DNA from: Adiantum capillus-veneris
Lineage: Eukaryota > Streptophyta > Polypodiopsida > Polypodiales > Pteridaceae
NCBI GenBank assembly: GCA_014529385.2
Contig: CM043968.1
Coordinates: 23,007,013-23,071,012 of the forward strand
Direction of reading: 5' to 3'
Length of the DNA stretch: 64,000 bases
The notes below the pieces were generated by a model. The model saw only the letters and a list, made by a program, of their open reading frames with translations, made no database searches and had not been told where the DNA came from. Shown here piece after piece: positions 54,421 through 63,730 of the stretch. The translations under genes were made by a program, and so were the position numbers. Position 1 is the first letter of the stretch. Each line of letters opens with the position of its first letter.

Positions 54421-55943
54421 TGTATGGGTCCATATCATTGTTATCTTCCTCCCCGTTGGTGATCTGATAAACCCTGTGTTTCCTCTCAGCTGCCCTTTCT
54501 TTTGCTTCTTGTTGTTCCTGTTTAATCTTGAATTTGTGCATCTCCTTCCTATGTTTAGCTACATGTGCTCTCTTGAGCATTTCTTGTGTAAGCGATAGGT
54601 GATATTTCTTTAGTCTACATCCACTTATCCAATTTGGCATTTCCTGTCCATCTAATGTAGCAAGCTTAATGGCCCACTTGGTGATATTGAATGAATCACA
54701 AAGCGTCCCATTCTGTGCTTTTTCAATATTTTTTTGTTTTTTTGTTAAGAGTTTAGACAATCACATGATCCCCCTAGTTCAAAGTCCTTGGATTTCACAT
54801 GTTTGTCTTGTGACACTCCTTCATGCGTCTTTTTTGGACATAGGTTGTGACTATAGATAGCCTTTGATCAAATTTTGTCCAACTTTTCTAGTTAATCTAG
54901 AGTACGATCAGACAATTCATTTTGGGTCCATTCAAGCTCTTTGGCTATTTGCAATGTAGGGATCAAAAACTATACATGTAATATGGCATTAAGTCCAAAC
55001 GCCATGTTGTATGGTGTGGTTCCTAATACCGTCTTATATGCAACTCTATAAGCCCAAAAAATAGAGTGGAACCTTTGATTCCAATTAGACCTATTATCAT
55101 TCACAATCTTAGTAAGTAATGTGAACAAGACTTTGTTGTTTCTTTCAGCCTGACCATTAGCTTGCGGGTGATAAGGGGCTGATTTTTGATGTATAACCAT
55201 GAACCCATCAAGAAAATATTCAATGACTTCATTAACAAACTGAGCTCCTCAATCACTAACAGTATCTATCGACAAGCCATACCTTGTCAATGTATTTTCA
55301 TATATAATAATTTTGCAGTAGATTGCACATTATTTTTTTGTTTAGCTTTAGCATCAACCCACTTAGTCAAGTAGTCTATGGATACAATGATATATTCCGC
55401 ATGAGTTCTGTAAGTCAGTAATGCTATGGGGCCCATGAAGTCTAGACCCAATTTAGCAAACGTGCGTGCTCCTATCATGGGTCTCATTGGCATTTTGTCC
55501 TTCTTGATTGGTACTTTTTTTCTTTGACATTCATTACATCGTTTCACAATGCGTCAGCATCCATGAATGGTGTAGGCCACAAAATTGTGGAAAACATTAT
55601 AGACTTAGCCGTTATGTCTCCTAAAAAATGACCACCCGCTTTCCTAGCATGTGCTTCTTGCAAGATTAGTATATACTCATTTTTCGATGCACAAAGTTGA
55701 AGTTGATTATATTTTTCGCGCTTATATAGCTGGTGGCCAATCAATTCATGTGAATCTGCTTTGGTTATGATTGCCTTCATTCTTGTCTTGGACATGTTCT
55801 CAAAAAAATGGAACCTGGTTCAAATAGTTCACAATTTACTTTCTCCAATGTGGTGATAGGGTCACATGGTACGTTGTAGCGTACTCCTATGGTTTGTTAT
55901 TTGTGCACAAACTGCAACTCTTGATAAACATGTGTGCTTCAAG
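54314..55943 (-). pseudogene. Integrase with extra HHCC remnant (Gypsy-A copy 3)
   Basis: From the cut: HMFIKSCSLC, then the spacer (55930-55800), the second HHCC (EAHARKAGGHFLGDITAKSI, CNECQRKK), the core LGLDFMGPIALLTYRTHAEY with the first aspartate, VSIDYLTKWVDAKAK, and MVIHQKSAPYHPQANGQAER (55200-55130) with the glutamate region, ending SGCRLKKYHLSLTQEM (about 54600). The strand around the second aspartate (about 55270) is in broken frame. The open frame 54760-54314 joins the integrase end to the charged linker HKFKIKQEQQEAKERAAERK without a stop. Confidence 0.82.
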
Positions 55944-56690
55944 TGAGAGGCGGTTTTGCAAGATAGACCTAGTGGCCTCAACACCAGGGCTAATGCATGA
56001 TGGCTTCATCACAAAAGACAAAAAATAGGGGGCACCGCCTAGTTTGGGATGCGGCTAGGATGCAAGGTGCACATCAACGCACATCAATCACACATCAAGG
56101 CATAAAACTATTCACTCCCTCACTCAAAATCCATCCGCTCATCAGCGTGTTGACGCATGTGAAAGAGTGAAGGAATAAGAGGGAGGAGGGGTGATAGGGA
56201 AAGAGAAAGGGACCCAAAATGATCATGAAGCATTCCACTATCATGGATTATGAGTCCCACTAATCACGCAAATATGCATAATATATAGAACACAAGAGGG
56301 TGAATTGAGTTACAAAATGGGAGAACTCCATTATGGTTGTGAGAGGCGGTTGATATTGATGAGTGTGCCAAGATACTTCAATACCACCCGATGCATGTTT
56401 CCATAGAGGTTCTATGGGCCATGCCACTCCACAAAGCCTCACCAATGGTGCTAGCGAGGTCTTGCGGCATATGGTGCACTGGATGTAGTGCAATCTATAC
56501 ATGTGACATGATAGAGAGTGCAATGGTGCGTGATAGTTATACTTTGTGCTAATCATTAGAAGTGTGAAATTGTGAGTGAGAAATATAACTTCTGCATGGT
56601 GCATTACATTGAGAATAGATGACATGGCGGTGGCTAGAATTGTGATGGTGTCTATGCTTGTTGATGTCTTTGTATGATGGAGACCTCTCC

Positions 56691-56698
56691 TTATATAG
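56691..56698 (-). promoter_or_regulatory. TATA box of Tat copy 2 LTR
   Basis: The minus strand reads CCCTATATAAGGAG, the same context as 23094-23107 in the Tat element. Confidence 0.7.
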
Positions 56699-57528
56699 GG
56701 AGAGCGGTTGGAATTTCATATATTTTTTATTGGGGCAGAACCTACACCAAGTGACTGTGGGTGTGCCATGTCTATTGTATGATGCTTCTGGTTGAGGTCT
56801 ACAGAGAGAAAATAGTAGGAGGGGAGTAGAGTAGAGGGATGGGGGGGTTTTACAAGGTATGCTAGTCGCTTATTTTAGAGAGGGGAGATGGGATCTTACA
56901 GGGATTTCTGGAGGGTGGTTTGTCGTTGGAGAAGATAAATCCACCACTTATAGCTGTAGTGGCTCTAACTTTGGCCAAGACCTCATTTAACAGGGCTTTG
57001 TTTCTCTCACTCATGCCCTAGATTTCAAATCTAGAGGAAAAATATATACAATGATCCTATTTTCATTACAAGACGAGAGAGATTATGAGGGGTGTAGGTG
57101 TAGAGAAAAAAGATGATTACAAGGGTTGATATTTTTGTTGAAAAGAGATAGGCATGGCTCACTTAATTGACGCTTTTGTAACTCAAAGATTTTCTTGGGC
57201 AAGAATTCTTTGCATCGTGTCGTTTGTACCAATCATAATTGAATTCCTTTGCGGTCTTTACAGTTGCCGCCATTTCATTGAAGTCGTTGGTGCGAGGCGT
57301 GCACATATGAGAGCATGCACATGTGTGTGAATGATGGTGGCTATAATTTGACTATTTTCAGCTTATGGGTTGATTTGTGAGACCGTTTAGTGGTGATTCT
57401 GAGACTGGGATGTGTGTTGATGACTAGGTTGTGTATCCACATGTGTATGTGAATGTGTAAGTGTGGCTGGAAAAACAAAAATTTCTAGCTATGGAGAGCT
57501 TGATAAAGACATGAGACTGAGAGGGAAG

Positions 57529-57530
<2 letters not shown>

Positions 57531-57562
<32 letters not shown>
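57531..57562 (+). repeat. (TG)n microsatellite
   Basis: About 16 uninterrupted TG units inside the Tat copy 2 LTR. Confidence 0.95.
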
Positions 57563-57567
<5 letters not shown>

Positions 57568-57660
57568 ACTCTATGGGTGAGTGTGTATGTGCTCAAAATT
57601 GGCCATTTTCAGCTTGTGTGTGTGGTCCATGTGTAGGAGAGAGAAAAAGTTTGTCCATTG

Positions 57661-57663
<3 letters not shown>

Positions 57664-57746
<83 letters not shown>
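57664..57746 (+). repeat. (GA)n microsatellite
   Basis: About 41 GA units inside the Tat copy 2 LTR. Frames on either strand across it are artefacts. Confidence 0.97.
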
Positions 57747-57749
<3 letters not shown>

Positions 57750-58289
57750 GACAAAACGTGAGAATTAGAGACACAAAGAGAGTGAGAGTGAGAGGGGGAG
57801 AGAGATAAAAATGTGGTGGGTTGAGGAAGAGAGAGAGGGAGATGACACAAGGAAGGTAGGGGGCCTCCATGGATGGAAGAGAACAAGGTGGGGAGAGATG
57901 ATAATGAGGAGGAGGACCCTTTATTTGCTTTTGTAAGAAAGGTGGTGTCCATGGTTGTACAAACCATTGAGTGAGCCTTTTATTTACTAATATATAGCTT
58001 CTAATAATTTGAAAGTGGAGCCCTATGAGGAGAAAATGAGGGAGGAGGGGATGATTGCAAGTGGCTCTGCCGGTACTTGGGGACAAGACTCCTTACCATG
58101 CAAGATTGACTGCTTCAGGCCCAAAATTGTTTTTTGGGAGTTTTATTTATGTTGATTATCAAGTGGTCATCCATACGCAGTGCACTTGAGGATTGCCAAC
58201 AAGAGCAGGTTCCATAGAGAGAGGTGGTTTGAGTTCAAAAGGCAGCCCTCTTTAGTCCTCTCCTTTAAGCTAGAGGCATTTATGTATCT

Positions 58290-58725
58290 AGCTCTGTGCT
58301 TTTGCTTCTTCCCTTGAGGTGGAGGAGTCTCCATCTCAGGAATATCCATCATTGGTGCTTGATCAAACCGCAAAAAGTACTACTTCAGCCTCCAAAAACC
58401 ATTGACACGTGTTTTGTGAAGCCTACTATTTGCATCCATCAATCGATAACTACCATTATTGTAGAGCTTCATAATGACAAATGGCCCCTCCTATCTGGGT
58501 GAAATTTTTTTATCCTTCCTAGTGTCAAACCTATTATCATACCTTAGGACCAACATACCTTTCTTGAGACCTTTTTCCTTAAGTCCCTTGTTGAAGGTAA
58601 GGCGTCGTTGCTCTGCTTGTGCTGTGTAGTAGCTGATAGCCTCTTCTCTGTCTAGTTCAAGCCTCTCTAGATCAATAATGTGGTTGTGGAGTTGAACATT
58701 AGGGCATTCCATTTGCCTGTGTTGT
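58290..58725 (-). pseudogene. Pol C-terminus of Tat copy 2
   Basis: It reads LHNHIIDLERLELDREEAIS, QAEQRRLTFNKGLKEKGLKK and NRFDTRKDKKISPR, closely matching the Tat pol C-terminus. Then come a TAG in place of a Trp codon, GPFVIMKLYNNGSYRLMDAN, a TAG in place of Gln, and YFLRFDQAPMMDIPEMETPP. These point changes are C-to-T or G-to-A transitions, typical of silenced methylated repeats. Confidence 0.88.
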
Positions 58726-58739
58726 TTGCTTGAGTGCAG

Positions 58740-59270
58740 GTTGTAGAGAGATTTTTTGAAGGCTTACTTATCTGTTTGATGCTTCTTTGGAATCATTTTT
58801 AGCCTTGTTGTTGGTCGTCATATTTGACATTGTTCCTCATCAATGGGTTCTCTCTTAACTGTACTGTAACCGTAGGAGGAATGGAAAGAATTCAAGTAGC
58901 GGTGTAGTGACAGTAGTTTTATTGGTTTCCTTTGGGACCCACTTCTTTGTGATAATTGGTTGTTTTGTTGATGATGTTCATTTGGGAGCACATACTTGTC
59001 CTTGCTTCGTTTGTTTTTTAAGAGACTTATTTGGGATCCACCTTCTCTTTATGTGAGTCTTCAGTGGCCTTTGCTTAAGTCCTTGTAGGCTTGGTTGAGG
59101 ACGAGATTCAGACTTTGGGATTTGATGCTTTATTTGTTTTGAAATCCAAATTAGAAACTCTTCACCTCTTTGAGCTTGAATCAACTTCTTTGGAACCCAA
59201 ATTTGATTTGCAAAAGCTTGTGACTTTGTGTTTTTCTTAGTTGTCATTAGGAAAAATATGAACCCCAAAA
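58740..59270 (-). pseudogene. Orphan Trp-repeat tail of a Gypsy-A-type 3' frame
   Basis: The minus-strand frame reads FANQIWVPKKLIQAQ, EFLIWISKQIKHQ, KRRWIPNKSLKKQ, a stop, then ITKKWVPKETNKT. The words match those after the retropepsin-like domain at 12700-13060 and 53590-53900. Plant copia gag-pol proteins can also carry a WVPK word, so origin from another family is possible. Confidence 0.45.
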
Positions 59271-59279
59271 GGGCCCTTT

Positions 59280-59598
59280 AGCTTAAGGGGCGATTAAGCA
59301 TGGACCAATAGGAAGAGGGTGGTGACCACAACTATAGCCTCAAAAAAGTAGGGTAGGAGGGGGACATGGGGGCCTCTTTGTTCCCCTCATTATAGCTTTG
59401 CCCCCTAGAAAGAGAGAGAAAAGGGGACGGGGGGGTTCCCTCCATTTTCATGGGCGGTCATAAAGTAACCCTAAAATTTCAAAAAAAAACAAAAATCTCC
59501 AAATCTCACTTTTTACTCCTCAAAAGCTCCCCTAACCAAATACATGGTCAAAAATATATTTTCTTTCACCAAAATCTACATTTCTTAGCCATTACCCT
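59280..59598. other. Unassigned non-coding DNA
   Basis: G-rich and A-rich short tracts; no supported feature. Confidence 0.35.
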
Positions 59599-59618
59599 CC
59601 ATTCTACCTCCTCTCCTC

Positions 59619-59670
59619 CTCCTCTCTCTCTCTCTCTACACTTACACATCTCTCTCTCTCTACACTTACA

Positions 59671-59732
<62 letters not shown>
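59619..59732 (+). repeat. (CT)n microsatellite, compound
   Basis: CT runs interrupted twice by ACACTTACACAT, then a pure run to 59732. Confidence 0.95.
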
Positions 59733-59734
<2 letters not shown>

Positions 59735-59749
59735 TCCCTCCCTCCAAGA

Positions 59750-60038
59750 TTTCCATAGCTACAGCAGATATGGAAGCTTTCCATAGCTGCAACACATATG
59801 GAAGATTTACATAGCTGCTCACGATCTAAACACACACTCTCTCTTTCCTCTTTCCTCTCTCCCCAAGATCTCCATGGCTACAACACTTGTGGAGACTTTA
59901 CCAAGCACACCTCTTACCTTTTCTTCTACCACTTCATAGCCCATCATCTACAAGCTATCCATGGCTATGGTTGCAGCACATATGGAAGCTTTCCATAGCT
60001 TCAACACATATGGAAACTTTTCATAGCTGCTCACAATC

Positions 60039-60088
<50 letters not shown>

Positions 60089-60385
60089 GTGCTTTACAAT
60101 TTTCATCTACACCTCCACTCTCCTCTCTCCCCAAGATCTCCATGGCTGCAGCACTTGTGGAGACTTTACCAAGCACCTCTTCTACCATTTCTTCTACCGC
60201 TTCATAGCCCATCATCTACAAGCTATCCATGGCTATGGCTGCAGCATTGGGGTAAACTTCTCTAGCCCTCTTTTACCCTTTTAAGTACACCTTCTTAGAC
60301 CATCATCTCCAAGCTTCCCATGGCTGGAGCACCTACAAAAACTCTATCAGCCACCTCTTGTCTCCTTGCCATGGCTGCAATATTG
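59750..60385 (+). repeat. Tandem array of CCATRGCTGCAACA words in a higher-order repeat
   Basis: Short words (ccatagctgcaacacatatg, ccatggctgcagcacttgtg) recur about ten times. A larger block of roughly 210 bp starting tttccatagctgcaacacat near 59778 is repeated from about 59990; both copies include the same run from ctccccaagatctccatggc to agctatccatggctatgg. The second copy has gained a CT run (60042-60086). Confidence 0.8.
60042..60086 (+). repeat. (CT)n microsatellite
   Basis: About 22 CT units inside the second higher-order repeat. Confidence 0.95.
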
Positions 60386-60851
60386 CACTCGAAGGTTCTC
60401 CATTGAAGGTTTAATCCTTTGTATCTCCCTATCTCCAAAAACATTTACTTCTTCCTTCATCTCTAGCTCATTCAAAACCACCATCAAACCCTCTTATTGT
60501 AGCTGCTTCCTCTCTATAGCAATATCAAACTCTACTACTCACAGAAAGCCAAAAGATGAGGTAGAAAGGGTTTTCTTGTACAACACCAAAGATTCTAATG
60601 GGGAGTGGGTGCTTCAAGTGTTCCGCAAAGGTGTTTGGGTCTTCATGCAATGTGGAGCCACCGGGACTCATCATGTTCAAGATTATGACAACTTATATCA
60701 ACATTGGAAAGGGAGGCTGCTTGGGTTCAAAGACCATAGGATCAATGGAACGGTGGTCGCTATTCAACATGTGTATTCAATGCCTAATATGCATTTGGGG
60801 CACACTAATCTGCAGGAGAGCTATGGAGTGGAGAGAAGATCTATGGCGTAG
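60366..60851 (+). CDS. Unrecognised open reading frame, partly inside repeat DNA
   Basis: 161 codons are open. The first third overlaps the repeat array. Residues from about 55 look protein-like (HRKPKDEVERVFLYNTKDSN, GEWVLQVFRKGVWVFMQCGA, HVQDYDNLYQHWKGRLLGF). The end runs into the GGAGAGCTATGG array. No homologue is recognised and no splice sites were verified. It may be a gene fragment or a chance frame. Confidence 0.25.
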   Translation: MPWLQYCTRRFSIEGLILCISLSPKTFTSSFISSSFKTTIKPSYCSCFLSIAISNSTTHRKPKDEVERVFLYNTKDSNGEWVLQVFRKGVWVFMQCGATGTHHVQDYDNLYQHWKGRLLGFKDHRINGTVVAIQHVYSMPNMHLGHTNLQESYGVERRSMA

Positions 60852-61131
60852 AGAGATTTGGGATGGAGAGCTACAGGAGAGCTATGGGATGGAGAGCTGC
60901 AGGAGAGCTATGGAGTGGAGATCTGCAGAGAGCTATGGAGTGGAGAGGAGAGCTATGGAGTGGAGAGATGTAGGAGAGCTATGAAGTGGAGATGTATGGG
61001 ATGGAGAGCTGCAAGAGAGCTATGGAGTGGAGAGATATGGGATGGAGAGCTGCAGGAGAGCTATGGAGTGGAGAAGAGGGCTATGGAGTGGAGAGCTATA
61101 GGGGGGAGAGATGCAACAAATCTATGGAGTG
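60816..61131 (+). repeat. GGAGAGCTATGGAGTGGAGA tandem array
   Basis: About 15 degenerate units of roughly 16-22 bp made of GGAGAGCTATGG and GGAGAGCTGCAG words. Reading frames here (WRATGELWDGELQESYG) are products of the repeat. Confidence 0.9.
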
Positions 61132-61730
61132 ACCTACAACAAGGAGAGGGAAGGAGGAAGAATGTGTGCTGAAAAGTAGGAGAGATAAGAGAGAGGGAGA
61201 GGAGTGAGAGAGAGGTGAGTGATTTTGGAGGGAAATAAAAAAAGGTGAGGGTTTGACACTTAGCAGGTCTAGCAGCAGAGAGAGAAGTTTTGAGTATACA
61301 TATAGGTTGGGGAGAAGTTTTGAGTAAAAGTGAGGGTTTTTTTTTGTTTTTTTGTAAAAAGTGATTTTTTGGGCTGAGGCTATCATATGCCCATGATGAT
61401 GTGGCAAAAAGGGGGGGAGGGTAGTTGGGTGGATGCATGAATAGGTGGCCCAGTTTTAACCAGTTGAAAGTTGCTTTTGGAGGCTTAAAATTTAGGGGGT
61501 ATGAAACTGGTGTTATGGGCAAGAATTGTTTGAATTAAATAATCGTGTGGAGGATACAAAATCTTAAAAATCATGTGGAGGATTCAAAAACACGTGTGGT
61601 GCCCACGTCAGAACGAATGTTCGGTCGAATGTTTTCATGACTGTGACTTCTCTGTATCTCTGTGCCTTTTCCTTCTACACCTTTCTCAGCTCACTCTACA
61701 GCCCCCTGTGCATGCTGCTTATCCTTCACT
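61132..61730. other. Non-coding DNA upstream of the spliced gene
   Basis: A GA-rich stretch and a T run lead into the 5' side of the gene at 61731. No TATA box stands out. Confidence 0.4.
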
Positions 61731-62799
61731 ATGGATAGCAACCTAAGAAAGAGCCCAAGGAATGGAGCCCGACAGGTCTCCCCCACAAAGACCCGACATT
61801 CTCCCACGAAGGTATGTCACCTCTCTCTGTCTCTCTGTGTGTTGTGTACAGCGGGCCTGTAGGTGTAGTAGAGTACTAAGGTGTGGATACATTGAGTAAT
61901 GAATATGGATTTATTCCTTTCAGAGACAGAAGTTACAGCCTCCTCCCAAAATCAGCCGCTTTGTTCACCCCAAGGATGTGGAGGTGCCATTAAAGGCATT
62001 CTGCACGACAAAGGAGGATTTTCATAGGGAATATGGGTTAAGTATTGAGGGGAAAGATGTTAGGAAGTTGACAAATGTAGATGTGCCCATATCCGACTGG
62101 ATGAAAGTTTTCACGTGTCTTCCAGTGAAGGAGAAAAAAGTGCCGATAAAAACAGCAAGGCCGGATCACTACAAAGCACTCTACCAGCTCTACAAGCAGG
62201 TGTACCAATCCAAACCACCAAACTATCTACTGGGAGTCAAGTTTGCACGCAGATATGTTTATTTCGTATGCATAGGTCCGGTAAAGTGGGCTGAGTTTGC
62301 ATCTGAGGTGGTGAAGAATGTGACCAATGAAGGTCACTTAGATAGGAAAAGAGAACAATGGAAGTTAGAGACTTCCCAAGTATCCACAGGAACCCCAAGT
62401 GGTTCTACCATCTTCTTAGTAAATACCCCATCCGGAAGTACACCAGTCGGAAGTGGGCTTTTTGCGACTACTGATTCTGCGTTTAGTGTTGAAGTATCCA
62501 CTTCCTTGCAAGAACTTCTTGTTGAGGTTAGAAAATCTCATGACAATGTATCAGCCGAGTGTCAGAAGGCTAAGGATTCAGTGGTCAAATCTGTTGCTGA
62601 TGTGCATCGTTGCGAGGGTGCCCTTGACACCATCCGAATGCACTGACGATGCCAATGTACCAACAGGCTTGCTTGATAGCCTCCAAGAAAAATTTGACCA
62701 AGCAAAAGCCACCCTACAGCAGGCACATGTATGCTTTTAACTCCATTTGATTGTAGTATAATACCTGCAAAGTACCATAAGGTATGATTTTTCATACCA

Positions 62800-63210
62800 G
62801 TAGGATTATATCATATTTGGTAAGGGTAGATGACAATGCCGGTAGGATGTTATCATACCGGTATGATTATACCCTACCGGTATGATTACATCCTACCAAT
62901 ATGATTATATCCTACCGGTATGATAACATCTTACCGGTAGGATTTAGGATATAATCCTACCGGTATAATAACATCCTACCGGTATGGTTACATCCGATAG
63001 GTATGGTTAGATCCAACCGGTATGATAAAATCCAACCGGTTTAACGTTAAGCTTCCGATATAATGTTATCCTACCGGTATGATGTTACCGGATGTTATCC
63101 TACCGGTATGATGTTATACTATCCAGTATAATAACATTATACCGGTGGGATAACATCATACCGGTAGGATGTAATCATACCGGTATGATAACATCATGAT
63201 ACCAATTTTC
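62800..63210 (+). repeat. TACCGGTA-based tandem array inside an intron
   Basis: About twenty copies of the palindrome TACCGGTA or near variants, spaced by TGATNACATCC-type linkers in both orientations. The whole array sits between the splice sites at 62729 and 63274. Confidence 0.92.
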
Positions 63211-63660
63211 AAGCATTCATACCGATTTTATACCTGTTTGAAATTGTCTGATAACAGAGGTCTCTTGCCTACAGGAAGAATTATCCAAATGATTGGAGCG
63301 TGAGGAAACCTTTGGTCTCTATGTCACGTTTGTGACAGACATGATTAGTCAACCAATGCTACCTGAAACCATAGTCTTGCCTGCACGAGTTTCAGCTCCT
63401 GGACATAGTGTTGTTCTCATTGATGTGTGCAATGCTTGTGGTGTAAAAATTCATGATCACAATCGCTCAAGCCATGTTGTTCTATTGCCTTGTTCACATG
63501 CATACCATGCATTCTGCTATGCTCACTTGGCTGAGAAAGGAAAGTGCATGCTTAAGGATTGCCCCGGAGTTATTTCTGCAGAAGACCAATCCCTTCTAAA
63601 GAAGAAGCCAGTTGAACCATGCCCAAAAACAGGTGAGAAAATTGTTTCAATGGGTAATCA

Positions 63661-63730
63661 GGTGGTTGATTTTTGTCTTCTCTGATGTTTTTTCAGGTGG
63701 TTGATTTTTGTCTTCTCTGATGTTTTTTCA
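63661..63730 (+). repeat. 35-bp exact tandem duplication carrying a splice acceptor
   Basis: Units 63661-63695 and 63696-63730 are identical (starting ggtggttgatttttgtcttc, ending gttttttca). Each is followed by G, so two TTTTTTCAG acceptors exist 35 bp apart. Only the second gives the open exon 4 frame. Confidence 0.95.

Larger units (their letters stand above)
53199..55943 (-). mobile_element. Gypsy-A copy 3: 3' half, cut by a Tat-family LTR
   Basis: The minus strand runs from the extra HHCC segment (SCSLC at about 55915) through the second HHCC, integrase core, GPY/F-type end, retropepsin-like domain and Trp-repeat tail to the purine tract. Its 5' side is cut at 55943/55944 by the end of a Tat LTR. 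It confirms the domain order of copy 1 independently. Confidence 0.82.
55944..58253 (-). repeat. 3' LTR of a second Tat copy (about 2.3 kb)
   Basis: On the minus strand the LTR ends CCGCCTCTCA at 55944. The preceding 130 bp align with the end of the Tat LTR (ctagccgca, ctaggcggtgcccc, gaggccactaggtcta). The promoter context CCCTATATAAGGAG is shared (56690), as is atgaggtcttggc near 56985. The start at about 58253 follows a purine tract after the pol fragment. TG and GA microsatellites lie inside. Confidence 0.78.
55944..58725 (-). mobile_element. Tat copy 2: 3' end only (pol C-terminus and 3' LTR)
   Basis: A minus-strand fragment of the same family as 14337-23947. The pol C-terminus (58725-58290) is directly followed by the purine tract and LTR. 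Everything upstream in the element is missing; at about 58725 the sequence changes to a Gypsy-A-type tail. Confidence 0.8.

Noticed and set aside
57534-58086. Long Arg/Glu and Ser/Leu frames over the GA tract on both strands
   Set aside because: They are translations of a GA/CT microsatellite; the same happens at 43179-43476 and 59566-59835.
62800-63210. CRISPR-like look of the ACCGGT array
   Set aside because: Units are short, palindromic and in both orientations, with no unique spacers, in an intron of plant DNA.
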